A stretch of DNA of 31,426 bases, taken from NCBI RefSeq assembly GCF_000272405.2, contig NZ_AJZM02000102.1, positions 1 through 31,426 of the forward strand, in the 5' to 3' direction. Below are positions 1-8,750 of this stretch, piece after piece. The position numbers and the translations under genes are program-made. The DNA is from Vibrio tasmaniensis 1F-187. Its GTDB lineage: Bacteria; Pseudomonadota; Gammaproteobacteria; Enterobacterales; Vibrionaceae. The first letter of the stretch is position 1, and each line of letters opens with the position of its first letter. The notes below the pieces were generated by a model, which saw only the letters and a program-made list of their open reading frames with translations, did no database searches and had not been told where the DNA came from.

Positions 1-2
1 GT

Positions 3-1922
3 CTTGGCATCAGTGCAATGACCGCCTTTGGCGCATTTGGTTTAGCGGGTCATAGCACGGCTAACGCTACGACAATGCAAGCAACGGGCGCGCACAAAAG
101 CACCGCAACACTTGCCTTCGAATCGGTTAAAGGCTCTTTGACAGACAGTGTCGTTGTACCAAAAGGCTATACAGCACAAGTATTGGTTCCTTGGGGTACC
201 CCACTAAACAAGCAAGGCAAGGCTTGGTTAAAAGATGGAACCAACAATGCACAAGATCAAGCGAACTCACTGGGCATGCACCACGACGGCATGCACTTCT
301 TCCCGCTTGATGGCAACAGTAACGACGGCTTGTTGGTGATCAACCACGAATACATCGACCAAAAAGCACTGCACGCTAATGGCCCAACATACAATGAAGG
401 CAACCGCCCTAGCCTTGATGAAGTACGCAAAGAAATCAACGCGCACGGCGTGAGTGTGGTTCGTGTAAAACTGGATGGCAACCAGTGGGTGATGGTGGAT
501 AACGATCCACTGAACCGCCGCTACACGGGCGCGACCGTAATGGATCTCTCTGGCCCTGTTGCTCACAGTGAGTTTACTAAAACCAAATTCTCACAAGACG
601 GCAGCCAAGCTCGCGGCACGCTGAACAACTGTGGTAATGGCTACACACCTTGGGGCACTTTCCTAACATGTGAAGAGAACTGGCCGGGTTATTTTGTTAA
701 TAAAGGCGAGACAACGCCAGCACAAGAACGTATTGGCATCGCAACCGACAAAACACGTTACGGTTGGGACACGCTTTCTGGCAACCAACAAGAACGCTTA
801 GACGAGTTCGCGCGCTTTGACGTAACACCAAGCGCTGATTCGCCGATTGATGACTACCGTAACGAAGCAAATGGTCACGGCTACATTGTTGAAATCGACC
901 CATACACAGCAAACTCTCGTGCTAAGAAACGTTCAGCATTGGGTTGTTTCCGTCATGAAGGCTGTACGTTTGGCAAACTTACTGAAGGTGAGCCTATCGT
1001 GTTCTATTCTGGCCACGACTCTCGTTTTGAATACCTGTACAAATTCGTTTCTGAAGAGAAATGGGACCCGCGTGACGCTGAGCCAAGTAACCGTCTAAGT
1101 GCGGGTGACAAGTACATGGACAAAGGCACACTGTATGTGGCTAAGTTCAACGATGATGGTTCAGGCACTTGGTTACCACTGACTCTGAGCAGTAAGACCA
1201 CAAACGGCGGTAAGCTAGGCGATTCATTTGACTCTCAAGCAGCGCTTATCATCAATACAGCAGGCGCAGCCGACCTTGTAGGCGCAACACCAATGGATCG
1301 CCCTGAATGGTGCTCTGTTGACCCAATGACGGGGACGGCTTACCTTACGCTGACTAATAACAACAAGCGTAAAGAAGCGAACTCTGCGAACCCTCGCGTA
1401 GACAACAAGTTCGGTCATGTTATTCGTTGGGATGAAGGCAAGACAGCAGGCGAGTTCGATTGGGATATCTTTGTCTTCGGTTCTCCAGCAGTGGATGACA
1501 AGTCTATTAACCGCTCAGGTCTAACTGACATGAACCAATTCGCGAGCCCTGACGGCTTAGCGTTCGATGCTCGTGGCATTCTCTGGATTCAGACGGATAA
1601 CGGCGCAGACGAAGTTACTGGCTACACCAATGACCAAATGCTGGCAGTGGTTCCATCTCAGCTAACGGATGACAACGGCAACAGCGCGGTAATTGATGCA
1701 AACAACCAAGCACAACTTAAACGCTTCTTTGTTGGTCCAAACGGTTGTGAAGTAACAGGCTTTACCATCAGCCCAGATTTCAAATCGCTATTTGTAAACA
1801 TTCAACACCCTGCAAACTGGCCATCGTCAGAAGATGCGACCGCACAGACTCAAGGCAATGTTCGCCCAAGAGCATCTACCGTTGTGATTCGTCGTGAAGA
1901 CGGCGGTGAAATCGCGGTTTAA
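3..1922 (+). CDS. phoX: PhoX family alkaline phosphatase, 5' partial
   Basis: This is a DUF839/PhoX-type secreted phosphatase. Family members release phosphate from organic phosphoesters using an Fe/Ca cofactor and are exported by Tat. The frame is open to the left edge, and the first visible residues (LGISAMTAFGAFGLAG, then H-S-T-A-N-A) look like the hydrophobic core and cleavage region of a signal peptide. The true start and any twin-arginine motif therefore lie outside the window. The methionine at 18 is an internal codon. Family signatures are visible: the conserved block NNCGNGYTPWGTFLTCEENW around residues 203-222 counted from that methionine (its Cys is a metal ligand in characterised PhoX), an early HHDGMHFFPL block, INHEY, YSGHDSRFEYLYKF, and a late NIQHPANWP. 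A strong terminator follows the stop. The family is clear; the substrate and Pho-box control cannot be judged without the upstream DNA. Confidence 0.9.
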   Translation, partial: LGISAMTAFGAFGLAGHSTANATTMQATGAHKSTATLAFESVKGSLTDSVVVPKGYTAQVLVPWGTPLNKQGKAWLKDGTNNAQDQANSLGMHHDGMHFFPLDGNSNDGLLVINHEYIDQKALHANGPTYNEGNRPSLDEVRKEINAHGVSVVRVKLDGNQWVMVDNDPLNRRYTGATVMDLSGPVAHSEFTKTKFSQDGSQARGTLNNCGNGYTPWGTFLTCEENWPGYFVNKGETTPAQERIGIATDKTRYGWDTLSGNQQERLDEFARFDVTPSADSPIDDYRNEANGHGYIVEIDPYTANSRAKKRSALGCFRHEGCTFGKLTEGEPIVFYSGHDSRFEYLYKFVSEEKWDPRDAEPSNRLSAGDKYMDKGTLYVAKFNDDGSGTWLPLTLSSKTTNGGKLGDSFDSQAALIINTAGAADLVGATPMDRPEWCSVDPMTGTAYLTLTNNNKRKEANSANPRVDNKFGHVIRWDEGKTAGEFDWDIFVFGSPAVDDKSINRSGLTDMNQFASPDGLAFDARGILWIQTDNGADEVTGYTNDQMLAVVPSQLTDDNGNSAVIDANNQAQLKRFFVGPNGCEVTGFTISPDFKSLFVNIQHPANWPSSEDATAQTQGNVRPRASTVVIRREDGGEIAV

Positions 1923-1988
1923 TAAGCAAATCTAGCTAAGATCAGCAACCTTACTGTTATCTAGTTTCTGTTCGCTAGCTAGTAAAAT

Positions 1989-2031
1989 CAAAAAAGAGCG
2001 ATAAGGCCAAATGCCCTATCGCTCTTTTTTA
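1989..2031. terminator. Bidirectional intrinsic terminator after phoX
   Basis: The arms AAAAAGAGCGATA and TATCGCTCTTTTT pair over 13 bp. An A/C mismatch and GGC/GCC extend the stem around a CAAAT loop. A-tract and T-tract flanks allow termination on both strands. It ends the phoX transcript and could also stop readthrough from the minus-strand lysE gene. Confidence 0.9.
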
Positions 2032-2107
2032 AATCCTATACGATCTTTGATTCAACTAATGATCTGCGACTTTGCAAACTGCTCTTCACCCCAAACCAAA
2101 TCACGCA

Positions 2108-2149
2108 CCGTCATCCTCGAGAAGGAGGAACGACTGAGTCGGGATCTCT
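2108..2149. repeat. Candidate dispersed extragenic palindromic element
   Basis: This 42-bp intergenic block begins CCGTCATCCTCGAG and ends GAGTCGGGATCTC. Its ends pair (ATCC-T-CGA with TCGGGAT, one bulged T), and it contains the partial palindrome CGACTGAGTCG. The end sequences resemble small extragenic repeats that I recall as common in Vibrio genomes. Only one copy is present here, so its repetitive nature is an inference. Confidence 0.4.
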
Positions 2150-2185
2150 AATCGTTATCGTTGATCGCAATACCGTTAATCACAA

Positions 2186-2806
2186 TTAACTCACGAACAA
2201 CCAAACACCAACGCCCATCATCAACGTACCTGCAATACGGTTCATTAACTTAACGTTATCGGCTTTGCCCAGCATATGCTTTAAGCTCTTTCCGCCTGTC
2301 GCGTATAAGGTCATGCAAACAAACTCAGAAACCAGAATAATCGACACTAAAATCAACAACTGCGGCGCTAAGTCTTTATTGCTGTTAATAAAGGGAGGCA
2401 GCAGAGAAATCATAAACGCCCAGCCTTTTGGGTTCGCAATTGCAGTGACAAAACCTTGAACCACCAAGTCCCAATCATTGCTGACTTTTGTTGTTTGGTT
2501 GTCAGTGCTGATCGCCAGTTTGCCTCTCGAACGCCACATCTGAACGCCTAAATAGAACAAGTAAGCTGCACCAACAAATTTGAAGCCTGTAAAAAGCCAC
2601 GGGTAGTTCAACATAATAGATGCAATACCCAATACCGCAGCAATAGAAACCACCGCAACACCAGCCAATTCACCGATCATCATCCATAATGTACGTTTGT
2701 ATCCAACACTCATTCCAAGTGTCAACGCCAAAGTCATACACATACCGGGCGTGATTGACACGAAGAAAAACGTGGGAATAAAAGCCCAAAGTAGTGCGCT
2801 ATCCAT
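2186..2806 (-). CDS. LysE/RhtB family amino-acid exporter
   Basis: This 206-residue integral membrane protein belongs to the LysE/RhtB superfamily, whose members export amino acids or related metabolites by proton-motive force. The length fits the family. The N-terminal hydrophobic segment followed by the conserved TPGMCMTLALTLGMSVGYKR block (about residues 19-38) is typical. About six hydrophobic helices are visible, with a polar cytoplasmic loop around residues 93-110 (rich in S, D, N, T). The start ATG is preceded by AAGG eight bases upstream. The gene is monocistronic: phoX converges on it and rhlE upstream has its own terminator. The exported substrate cannot be assigned from sequence. 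Confidence 0.88.
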   Translation of the reverse strand: MDSALLWAFIPTFFFVSITPGMCMTLALTLGMSVGYKRTLWMMIGELAGVAVVSIAAVLGIASIMLNYPWLFTGFKFVGAAYLFYLGVQMWRSRGKLAISTDNQTTKVSNDWDLVVQGFVTAIANPKGWAFMISLLPPFINSNKDLAPQLLILVSIILVSEFVCMTLYATGGKSLKHMLGKADNVKLMNRIAGTLMMGVGVWLFVS

Positions 2807-2925
2807 ATTATTACCTTACTGGCTTATTTTTATTTAGTGGCTTTTGCTTCTTGATCGGACTTGAAATGAAGCGATGTTGAAACGAAGTCGTGATGACAAT
2901 AACCAATATTACGAACAATACAAAC

Positions 2926-2955
2926 AAAAAGAGCCACATAACAGTGGCTCTTTTT
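2926..2955 (-). terminator. Intrinsic terminator of the rhlE-like gene
   Basis: This is a perfect 12-bp stem (AAAAAGAGCCAC with GTGGCTCTTTTT) around a six-base loop, lying 15 bp downstream of the helicase stop. The T-run on the minus-strand transcript makes it a standard intrinsic terminator. The symmetric A/T tracts mean it could work in both directions. Confidence 0.9.
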
Positions 2956-2970
2956 AGTCACCAACCGTAA

Positions 2971-4257
2971 TTACTTACGACGGTTTTTAATTCGCTTCAT
3001 CATAGTCAAACGACGTTCAGCGCTTGCTTGATCTTGAGGCTCTTCGTTCGCGTTGTTCTTACGACCTTGGCGGTTTTTGTAAGCCGATTTAGTGTTCAGC
3101 TTCTCGATGTAAGCATCACGTTTCTTCGGTTCATAACCCGGTTGTTCAACACGGCGAATACGTTGTTGAATCAGTTTTTCGACTTGAACAACAGTCAGCT
3201 CTTCTTCGCGGTTAACAAAAGAGATTGCATGACCTTGTTTACCAGCACGACCTGTACGACCAATACGGTGAACGTAATCTTCCGCTAGGAAAGGCATGTC
3301 ATAGTTAATTACGTGTGGTAAGTCTTCGATATCAAGACCACGTGCCGCAACGTCGGTTGCAACCATTACGCGCGCTCTGCCTTCTTTGAAGTCATCCAAC
3401 GCACGACGACGAGCACTTTGCGCTTTATCACCGTGACAAAGTACCGCTTTAATGCCGTCAAGCTTGAGCTCTTTAACTACATCGTTTGCTGTTTCTTTGT
3501 AGTTCACGAACACAAGCACTTGGCGCCAGTTTTTACGACCGATCAGCTCAGAAAGTAGCTCTGTTTTACGCTCTTGATCAACTGGATACACCACGTGACC
3601 AACAGTTGCAGCCGTTGAGTTTTCACGCTCAACACTGATACGTTTTGGTTTACGCAGAATATCAACAGACAGTTGGTTTAGCTGAGTAGAAGTCGTTGCA
3701 GAGAACATCATGATTTGCGGTGATGTTTCTACATCTAGCATGATCTTACGAACGGCATTGATAAAGCCCATATCAAGGATACGGTCAGCTTCATCAAATA
3801 CTAGAAATTCTAGGTTTGCGATAGACACGTTACCCGCTTCTAAGTGTTCTTCTAAACGGCCAGGTGTTGCAACCAAAATATCCACACCCAGCTCTAATTG
3901 ACGAACTTGTGAAGACATTTTGTTACCACCGTAAACCGCTGAAACGCTTAGTTCAGTGTATTTAACGTAGTCTTTAATGTTTTGAGCGATCTGCGCAGCT
4001 AGCTCTCGAGTTGGAGCAAGAATAAGGCCGCGAGCCGTTCCTCTAGACGCCTTTTTGCCGCTGTTCAAAAGGTGTTGGATAACAGGCAATGAAAATGCCG
4101 CTGTTTTACCCGTACCGGTTTGAGCAGTAGCAAAAATATCATGGCCTTTACGAGCCATTGGAATCGCTTTTTGTTGAATTGGAGTGAGTTTTTCATAACC
4201 ACACTCAGTCAACGCTTTGACTAATTCAGGAGCAAAACCTTGAGAGGAAAATGACAT
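2971..4257 (-). CDS. rhlE: DEAD-box ATP-dependent RNA helicase, RhlE-like
   Basis: This 428-residue DEAD-box helicase unwinds short RNA duplexes with ATP and probably acts in ribosome assembly or RNA turnover. All core motifs are present: Q motif (F8 and Q28), motif I AQTGTGKT (45-52), PTRELA (82-87), TPGR (131-134), DEAD (155-158), SAT (186-188), and ARGLDIEDLPHVINYD followed by HRIGRTGRAGKQG in the second RecA domain. The C-terminal tail is basic and low in complexity, as in RhlE and related proteins. The ATG follows AAGGAA on the minus strand. The gene is single, with its own terminator and a CRP-like site upstream. RhlE versus another DEAD-box subgroup (such as SrmB or DbpA) is judged from length and tail only. 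Confidence 0.9.
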   Translation of the reverse strand: MSFSSQGFAPELVKALTECGYEKLTPIQQKAIPMARKGHDIFATAQTGTGKTAAFSLPVIQHLLNSGKKASRGTARGLILAPTRELAAQIAQNIKDYVKYTELSVSAVYGGNKMSSQVRQLELGVDILVATPGRLEEHLEAGNVSIANLEFLVFDEADRILDMGFINAVRKIMLDVETSPQIMMFSATTSTQLNQLSVDILRKPKRISVERENSTAATVGHVVYPVDQERKTELLSELIGRKNWRQVLVFVNYKETANDVVKELKLDGIKAVLCHGDKAQSARRRALDDFKEGRARVMVATDVAARGLDIEDLPHVINYDMPFLAEDYVHRIGRTGRAGKQGHAISFVNREEELTVVQVEKLIQQRIRRVEQPGYEPKKRDAYIEKLNTKSAYKNRQGRKNNANEEPQDQASAERRLTMMKRIKNRRK

Positions 4258-4322
4258 TGTTACGGGTTCCTTAAGCAGACAGCCTACATTCTTATTTCAG
4301 CCGAGCACTATAAAGTAATTAG

Positions 4323-4338
4323 AGTGATTTATCTCACA
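4323..4338. promoter_or_regulatory. CRP-like site upstream of the helicase gene
   Basis: AGTGATTTATCTCACA matches the CRP consensus TGTGA-N6-TCACA at nine of ten positions. It lies about 66-81 bp upstream of the helicase start. A TATAGT hexamer lies downstream on the minus strand, but its spacing is not a textbook class I or class II arrangement. Confidence 0.4.
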
Positions 4339-4439
4339 TTTATCGTGATATAACGCAAACTTTCTCATTTAATCTGGTGTTTACCCCACCTTCAACGAAG
4401 TAAACACCGAGATCATCAGTTCAAACAGCAAAAACAGGG

Positions 4440-5423
4440 CTATTTGATGCCACACAGCTTGAGTAGAATCTGCTCGAGATCGCTCCACGGCATGAGCTGC
4501 GAGTCAATCACTTCAAGACGAGACTCAAAGCCGTCCAGTGTAATTTCATTCACAGATACAACTTGATTCGCCACGTTGAACGCGTAGCAACCTTGGTCAG
4601 TATTTACCACGGCTTTCACGCGCTCAGCCGTTAGCTCCGATAACATAGAGAATAGCGCATCGAAGTCGAACTTATGCTCTGCACCAAACAACCAACCACA
4701 ACTAAAATAACCCTGCCCTTTATTCTCTTTACGGATGAAAGCTTCACCGGGAGGAAGTTGGAATTGAGGCTCTTGCTCAGCGTGATCGTGATGATGCGCT
4801 TCAATATGAGAGGAAGCACTGCCGTATACTCTTTCAATGTCCAACACTTCCAATGGCACTTCACCATCGTGAATTAGCTTATGGAAGACTTTTGCTGGCG
4901 TTTGATCCGTCACCCAATCATTGAACACATCGATGTCTTCAGAATGAACAAGGTCAACCTTAGTACCAAGAATCACATCAGCACTGTCCAGTTGATCATT
5001 GAAGTTCTGATTAGACGTATATTTCTCAATCGACAGATTTCTTGGGTCAACCAAACCTAGCGTCGCTTTTAGGTCAACGTAAGGTGTGTATTGCTCTGAA
5101 GTTAACGTCGCAATAACCTGCTTTGGATGACCAAGCCCTGTAGGTTCAATCAATAAACGGTCCGGCTTCTGGCGTAGTAAAGCATTAATACCCACTGACA
5201 TAGGCACACCAGCGGTACAGCACATGCAGCCACCCGGTACTTCTTTAATCAAAGCACCTTGATCTGTCATCAATGCGCCATCGATGCCAATTTCCCCGAA
5301 CTCATTAACCAGAACAGCCCAGTTTTCATTCTCAGGTTTATTTTTGAGCAGGTTCAAAATAGCTGTCGTTTTGCCAACACCCAAGAAACCCGTAATTATG
5401 TTTGTAGGAACTTTTTTGGTCAT
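4440..5423 (-). CDS. CobW/YjiA family metal-binding GTPase
   Basis: This 327-residue G3E-family P-loop GTPase belongs to the COG0523 group. Such proteins are thought to deliver metals (often zinc) to client enzymes or to act as metal chaperones. Visible features are the Walker A GFLGVGKTT (12-20), the invariant GGCMCC metal site (C66, C68, C69), EPTG in the switch region, a TKVD (154-157) variant of the NKxD guanine motif, and a histidine-rich stretch HIEAHHHDH (206-214) before the CobW C-terminal domain. The ATG has an excellent ribosome site (AGGAG). CobW for cobalamin, YjiA and ZigA are alternatives; no cobalamin genes are near, so a zinc or general metal role is more likely. No clear Zur box was seen. 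Confidence 0.88.
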   Translation of the reverse strand: MTKKVPTNIITGFLGVGKTTAILNLLKNKPENENWAVLVNEFGEIGIDGALMTDQGALIKEVPGGCMCCTAGVPMSVGINALLRQKPDRLLIEPTGLGHPKQVIATLTSEQYTPYVDLKATLGLVDPRNLSIEKYTSNQNFNDQLDSADVILGTKVDLVHSEDIDVFNDWVTDQTPAKVFHKLIHDGEVPLEVLDIERVYGSASSHIEAHHHDHAEQEPQFQLPPGEAFIRKENKGQGYFSCGWLFGAEHKFDFDALFSMLSELTAERVKAVVNTDQGCYAFNVANQVVSVNEITLDGFESRLEVIDSQLMPWSDLEQILLKLCGIK

Positions 5424-5545
5424 ATCAGTTCTCCTTTTTTTAGGAGTATATACACAATCACGGAGAAATTGACCCCAATCGCTTGTTTATACGGAGAATG
5501 ATTTAGGCCAGAAGTTGTATGAGTGTCACTAGAAAGGGGGGAACT

Positions 5546-5662
5546 ATGAAAAAGGAATACTCCAGACGAACTAAAGGCGTACTTACTCAGTACGCCTCAC
5601 CCTCGTTACTCAATCGTGAGTTCGCGAATCAGGAAGCCTTAAATATCGACCTGAACATTTAA
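5546..5662 (+). CDS. Possible 38-residue small protein (unrecognised)
   Basis: This short open frame, starting MKKEYSRRTKGVLTQY, follows an unusually strong ribosome-binding site (AAAGGGGGG, a few bases before the ATG). It lies in the 540-bp gap between the divergent cobW-type gene and clcA. The protein is basic at the N-terminus with no membrane segment or cysteine. A perfect 7-bp inverted repeat (GGCGTAC/GTACGCC) lies inside its coding sequence. No family is recognised. It could be a real small protein, a leader peptide, or chance; no terminator-like T-tract follows the inner hairpin. Confidence 0.3.
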   Translation: MKKEYSRRTKGVLTQYASPSLLNREFANQEALNIDLNI

Positions 5663-5915
5663 CGAGGAACTAAAACTTTATTCTGAATCCATCCAAATTG
5701 TGTGTAAAACCTCACTTCTCCTTGCGGTTCGTTATGTTGCTTTACGATTTAACTATGGTTCATTTTTGGGGATATTCAAGCCGCCACCAGAGAATCGATC
5801 AAAATTGTGACGGCGATTCAACTATTGTCCATAGATTCCATTTATGTAACACGTGCATTCCATAAATGAAATTCAACTTTTCATCTTTGTTGCTATAGGA
5901 TATGTAGAGGAAGCG

Positions 5916-5921
5916 TATAAT
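5916..5921 (+). promoter_or_regulatory. Candidate -10 of the clcA promoter
   Basis: A consensus TATAAT lies 42 bp upstream of the clcA start, followed by an AGGAG ribosome site at 5949-5953. No good -35 hexamer is seen at 17 bp, so an activator may be needed. Confidence 0.45.
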
Positions 5922-5963
5922 TTACGGTGAACCCGCCTCAACCCATTCAGGAGCCTTATCTCA

Positions 5964-7370
5964 ATGACCAGAAGAGAGAAAATTAAGCAATCCTTATTAG
6001 CCAAAATGCCAAGGGATGCTATTAATCAATTTCTCTCAAGAGATAAGACACCCGCTTCCGTTCTCTTTCTTTCTTGTATTGTAGGTGTACTTGCTGGCGT
6101 GGTGGGTACCTATTTCGAAGTCGCTGTTCATTTCATCACCGAAACTCGTACCGATTGGCTTAAAGATGAAATCGGTAGCTATTTACCTCTTTGGCTCGCC
6201 GCTTTCTTGATCAGTGCTGCATTTGCCTTTATTGGTTACTTCCTTGTTCACCGTTTCGCTCCAGAGGCTGCAGGCTCAGGCATCCCTGAAATTGAAGGGG
6301 CGATGGACGGTATGCGCCCTGTTCGATGGTGGAGAGTATTGCCAGTAAAATTCTTTGGCGGTATGGGCGCATTAGGTTCTGGTATGGTTTTAGGCCGTGA
6401 AGGACCAACCGTTCAAATGGGCGGCAGTATTGGCCGCATGGTCACCGATATCTTTCGAGTCAAAGATGACGACGCCCGACATTCACTATTGGCTTCGGGT
6501 GCCGCAGGTGGTTTGGCCGCGGCATTCAACGCACCACTCGCCGGAATCATGTTTGTAGTCGAGGAGATGAGACCACAGTTTCGCTACTCACTCATTTCAA
6601 TCAAAGCCGTCATCATCTCGGCGGTTTCAGCCAATATTGTATTTCGTTCGATCAATGGCCAATCTGCCGTTATCACAATGCCTCAATACCAACCGCCTGA
6701 ACTGGATGCTCTGTGGTTATTCTTGTTGTTAGGCGTATTGTTCGGCCTGTTTGGTGTGATTTTCAATAAGCTGATTACACTTTCGCAAGACCTGTTTGTG
6801 GCAATACACAAGAATGATCGTAAACGCTACTTAATGACAGGCTCCCTGTTGGGCGGTTGCTTTGGCTTATTGCTGCTCTATATACCGGAGTTGACTGGCG
6901 GTGGTATTGGTATCATCCCGAACATCACTAATGGCAACTACAGCGCAAACGTGCTGCTGTTAATCTTCTTAGGCCGAGCGATCACTACCCTGCTTTGTTT
7001 CGGCTCTGGTGCACCGGGTGGTATCTTTGCACCAATGCTTGCTCTAGGAACGCTCTTTGGTTACGCGTTTGGGCTTATTGCGGCGGCATTCTTTCCTGAA
7101 CTGAATATTGAACCGGGTATGTTTGCAATTGCTGGCATGGGAGCCTTGTTTGCCGCCACCGTGCGAGCGCCTATCACAGGAATCCTACTGGTTATTGAAA
7201 TGACCAATAACTACTACCTTATCCTGCCATTGATCATCACTTGCTTAGGTGCGGTAATCATTGCTCAGATGCTTGGTGGTCAGCCAATTTACAGCCAACT
7301 ATTGAACCGTACACTTAAAAACGAGAAGTTAAGACAACAAGACCTCCCTCAGCAAGAGGAAGTTCGTTAA
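5964..7370 (+). CDS. clcA: H+/Cl- exchange transporter ClcA
   Basis: This 468-residue CLC antiporter exchanges chloride for protons across the inner membrane and in enteric bacteria supports extreme acid resistance. It follows E. coli ClcA with a constant two-residue offset. GSGIP holds the chloride-coordinating Ser105. GREGP (144-148) holds the gating Glu146. The proton-pathway Glu201 is in [23 protein letters not shown] is the third signature, and Tyr443 is in QPIYSQLL. With both glutamates present it should be an exchanger, not a passive channel. Start choice is fixed by an AGGAG site and the upstream TATAAT. The gene appears monocistronic; the next gene starts 233 bp later. Confidence 0.96.
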   Translation: MTRREKIKQSLLAKMPRDAINQFLSRDKTPASVLFLSCIVGVLAGVVGTYFEVAVHFITETRTDWLKDEIGSYLPLWLAAFLISAAFAFIGYFLVHRFAPEAAGSGIPEIEGAMDGMRPVRWWRVLPVKFFGGMGALGSGMVLGREGPTVQMGGSIGRMVTDIFRVKDDDARHSLLASGAAGGLAAAFNAPLAGIMFVVEEMRPQFRYSLISIKAVIISAVSANIVFRSINGQSAVITMPQYQPPELDALWLFLLLGVLFGLFGVIFNKLITLSQDLFVAIHKNDRKRYLMTGSLLGGCFGLLLLYIPELTGGGIGIIPNITNGNYSANVLLLIFLGRAITTLLCFGSGAPGGIFAPMLALGTLFGYAFGLIAAAFFPELNIEPGMFAIAGMGALFAATVRAPITGILLVIEMTNNYYLILPLIITCLGAVIIAQMLGGQPIYSQLLNRTLKNEKLRQQDLPQQEEVR

Positions 7371-7603
7371 TTACAAATGACTCATGAAACAAAAGCACAC
7401 ATTCAACGTGCTTAATGTCCCGATTCCGCATCAAAATCAAAAAAGCAAACGTTAAACTTGGTATCATCCACTCAAAATTAGTTGAATGCCCTCAACATCT
7501 ATTGATGGCACAACTACACGCTCTAACTAGAGCAAAAAATCTATTACTCACTGATATTCTATAAGCACCCACAAGCTATAAATAACTAAGTTGGAGCAAG
7601 TCG

Positions 7604-8584
7604 TTGAACTGGAGAAGATTAACCCAAGTAAAAAATGTGCCGCCCTCTCAGGCGTCTTTAGCACTTGGTGTAATTGGATTAGGGCAAGCTTGGGCATTAT
7701 ACCTCCCTGGGGTTGGTGAGATCATTCGCCCTTACCTTGCTGCTTTCGGTGCGCTGTTATTACTGCCTGTTTTACTCCGTTATCTCACCAGCTTTAATAC
7801 CTTCATTAATGATATTCGCCATCCGCTAAGTGGAAGCTTAATGGCGCCGATGAGCATGGCGTTATTGATTCTGTGTGACTATCTAGCCGAGATATCTCCA
7901 ATAATCGCCTATCCCGTCTGGTTCTGCGCGTTGTTGTTGCATTTTACCATGATGGTGTTGTTCTTTAGTTTCCAGATCCTCAATTTCAAAATGTCGAACA
8001 TTGTGCCGAGTTGGTTCCTGTATCCCGTGGGGTTAATCAGCAGTTCCTTAGCAGGTACACAGTTTGGACACACCGTTTTTTCAGAGACACTGGCGGCCAC
8101 TTGTATCGGTATCTATTTCCTAATGCTGCCAGTGGTGTTGTACCGCTTGGTATTCGAAGGAAACCTGCCACGTCGAGCAAGACCAACACTCGCAATCATG
8201 GCGGCTCCGGTTAACTTATCTTTAGCCGCTTACTTGGTGAACTTCGACAACCCAGATCCGATTCTGACAGGAGCATTGGCTGGCATTGCTATCACCATGA
8301 CTCTATTGATTTACTTATGTTACATCCGTCTAATGCGTCTTAAGTTCCAACCTTCGATTGCAGCCGTCACCTTCCCGTCCGTGATCAGCGCCATTGCGAT
8401 GCACCGCTTAACCACATTTTTCGGTGCTGAATACCCACAATGGTATTGGCTGCATAAATTCGGCTTCTTTGAATTAACCATCGCGACCATCCTAGTGATT
8501 TGGGTGGCAGGCGGTTATGTGAAAATGTACTGGCCTGAGTTTTTTGATTCTGATTACATGTCCAAAAAGGTTAAGCGTTCTTAA
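7604..8584 (+). CDS. TDT/SLAC1-family (TehA-like) membrane transporter
   Basis: This 326-residue protein with about ten hydrophobic helices belongs to the tellurite-resistance/dicarboxylate transporter (TDT) family that includes bacterial TehA and plant SLAC1 anion channels. Visible pieces are FHFTMMVLFFSFQ-like and PSWFLYPVGLISSS segments, a central RRARPTLAIMAAP loop (PTLxIxxAP is typical of TehA), and FGFFELTIAT near the C-terminus. The start is a TTG codon, supported by GGAG seven bases upstream and by family length. It follows clcA in the same orientation but across a 233-bp gap, so cotranscription is uncertain. Anion efflux is the best guess; tellurite resistance should not be assumed. 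Confidence 0.85.
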   Translation: MNWRRLTQVKNVPPSQASLALGVIGLGQAWALYLPGVGEIIRPYLAAFGALLLLPVLLRYLTSFNTFINDIRHPLSGSLMAPMSMALLILCDYLAEISPIIAYPVWFCALLLHFTMMVLFFSFQILNFKMSNIVPSWFLYPVGLISSSLAGTQFGHTVFSETLAATCIGIYFLMLPVVLYRLVFEGNLPRRARPTLAIMAAPVNLSLAAYLVNFDNPDPILTGALAGIAITMTLLIYLCYIRLMRLKFQPSIAAVTFPSVISAIAMHRLTTFFGAEYPQWYWLHKFGFFELTIATILVIWVAGGYVKMYWPEFFDSDYMSKKVKRS

Positions 8585-8621
8585 AACGAACACCAGAAGA
8601 TCTTACCCTGATCACCCCCTA

Positions 8622-8642
8622 CTCCAATCTCCAATCTCCAAT
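8622..8642. repeat. Three tandem copies of a 7-bp unit
   Basis: CTCCAAT is repeated exactly three times in the spacer between the TehA-like gene and the hmp terminator. It is a short simple repeat that could change copy number by slippage. It lies outside coding sequence. Confidence 0.75.
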
Positions 8643-8670
8643 TGTCTCTCGCTGGACAAACCAAACGAAA

Positions 8671-8695
8671 AAAGGCCTCACAATGTGAGGCCTTT
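8671..8695 (-). terminator. Intrinsic terminator of hmp
   Basis: AAAGGCCTCAC and GTGAGGCCTTT form a perfect 11-bp stem with an AAT loop. On the minus strand it runs into TTTTTTCG, so it best serves hmp, whose stop is 56 bp upstream of it. It may also stop the converging TehA-like transcript. Confidence 0.88.
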
Positions 8696-8750
8696 GAATA
8701 GGCAAGGTGTCAATAGTTCAGGCGAGTGTTAATAGAACTAGCGATAGCTA

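Larger units (their letters stand above)
5424..5963. other. Intergenic gap between cobW-type gene and clcA
   Basis: This 540-bp divergent intergenic region holds the strong-RBS 38-codon frame (5546-5662) and the inverted repeat 5576-5596. A longer imperfect inverted repeat (TTCCATTTATG at 5836-5846 with CATAAATGAAA at 5861-5871) lies about 45 bp upstream of the clcA -10. Nothing else is recognised; no RNA gene or mobile element is apparent. Confidence 0.5.
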
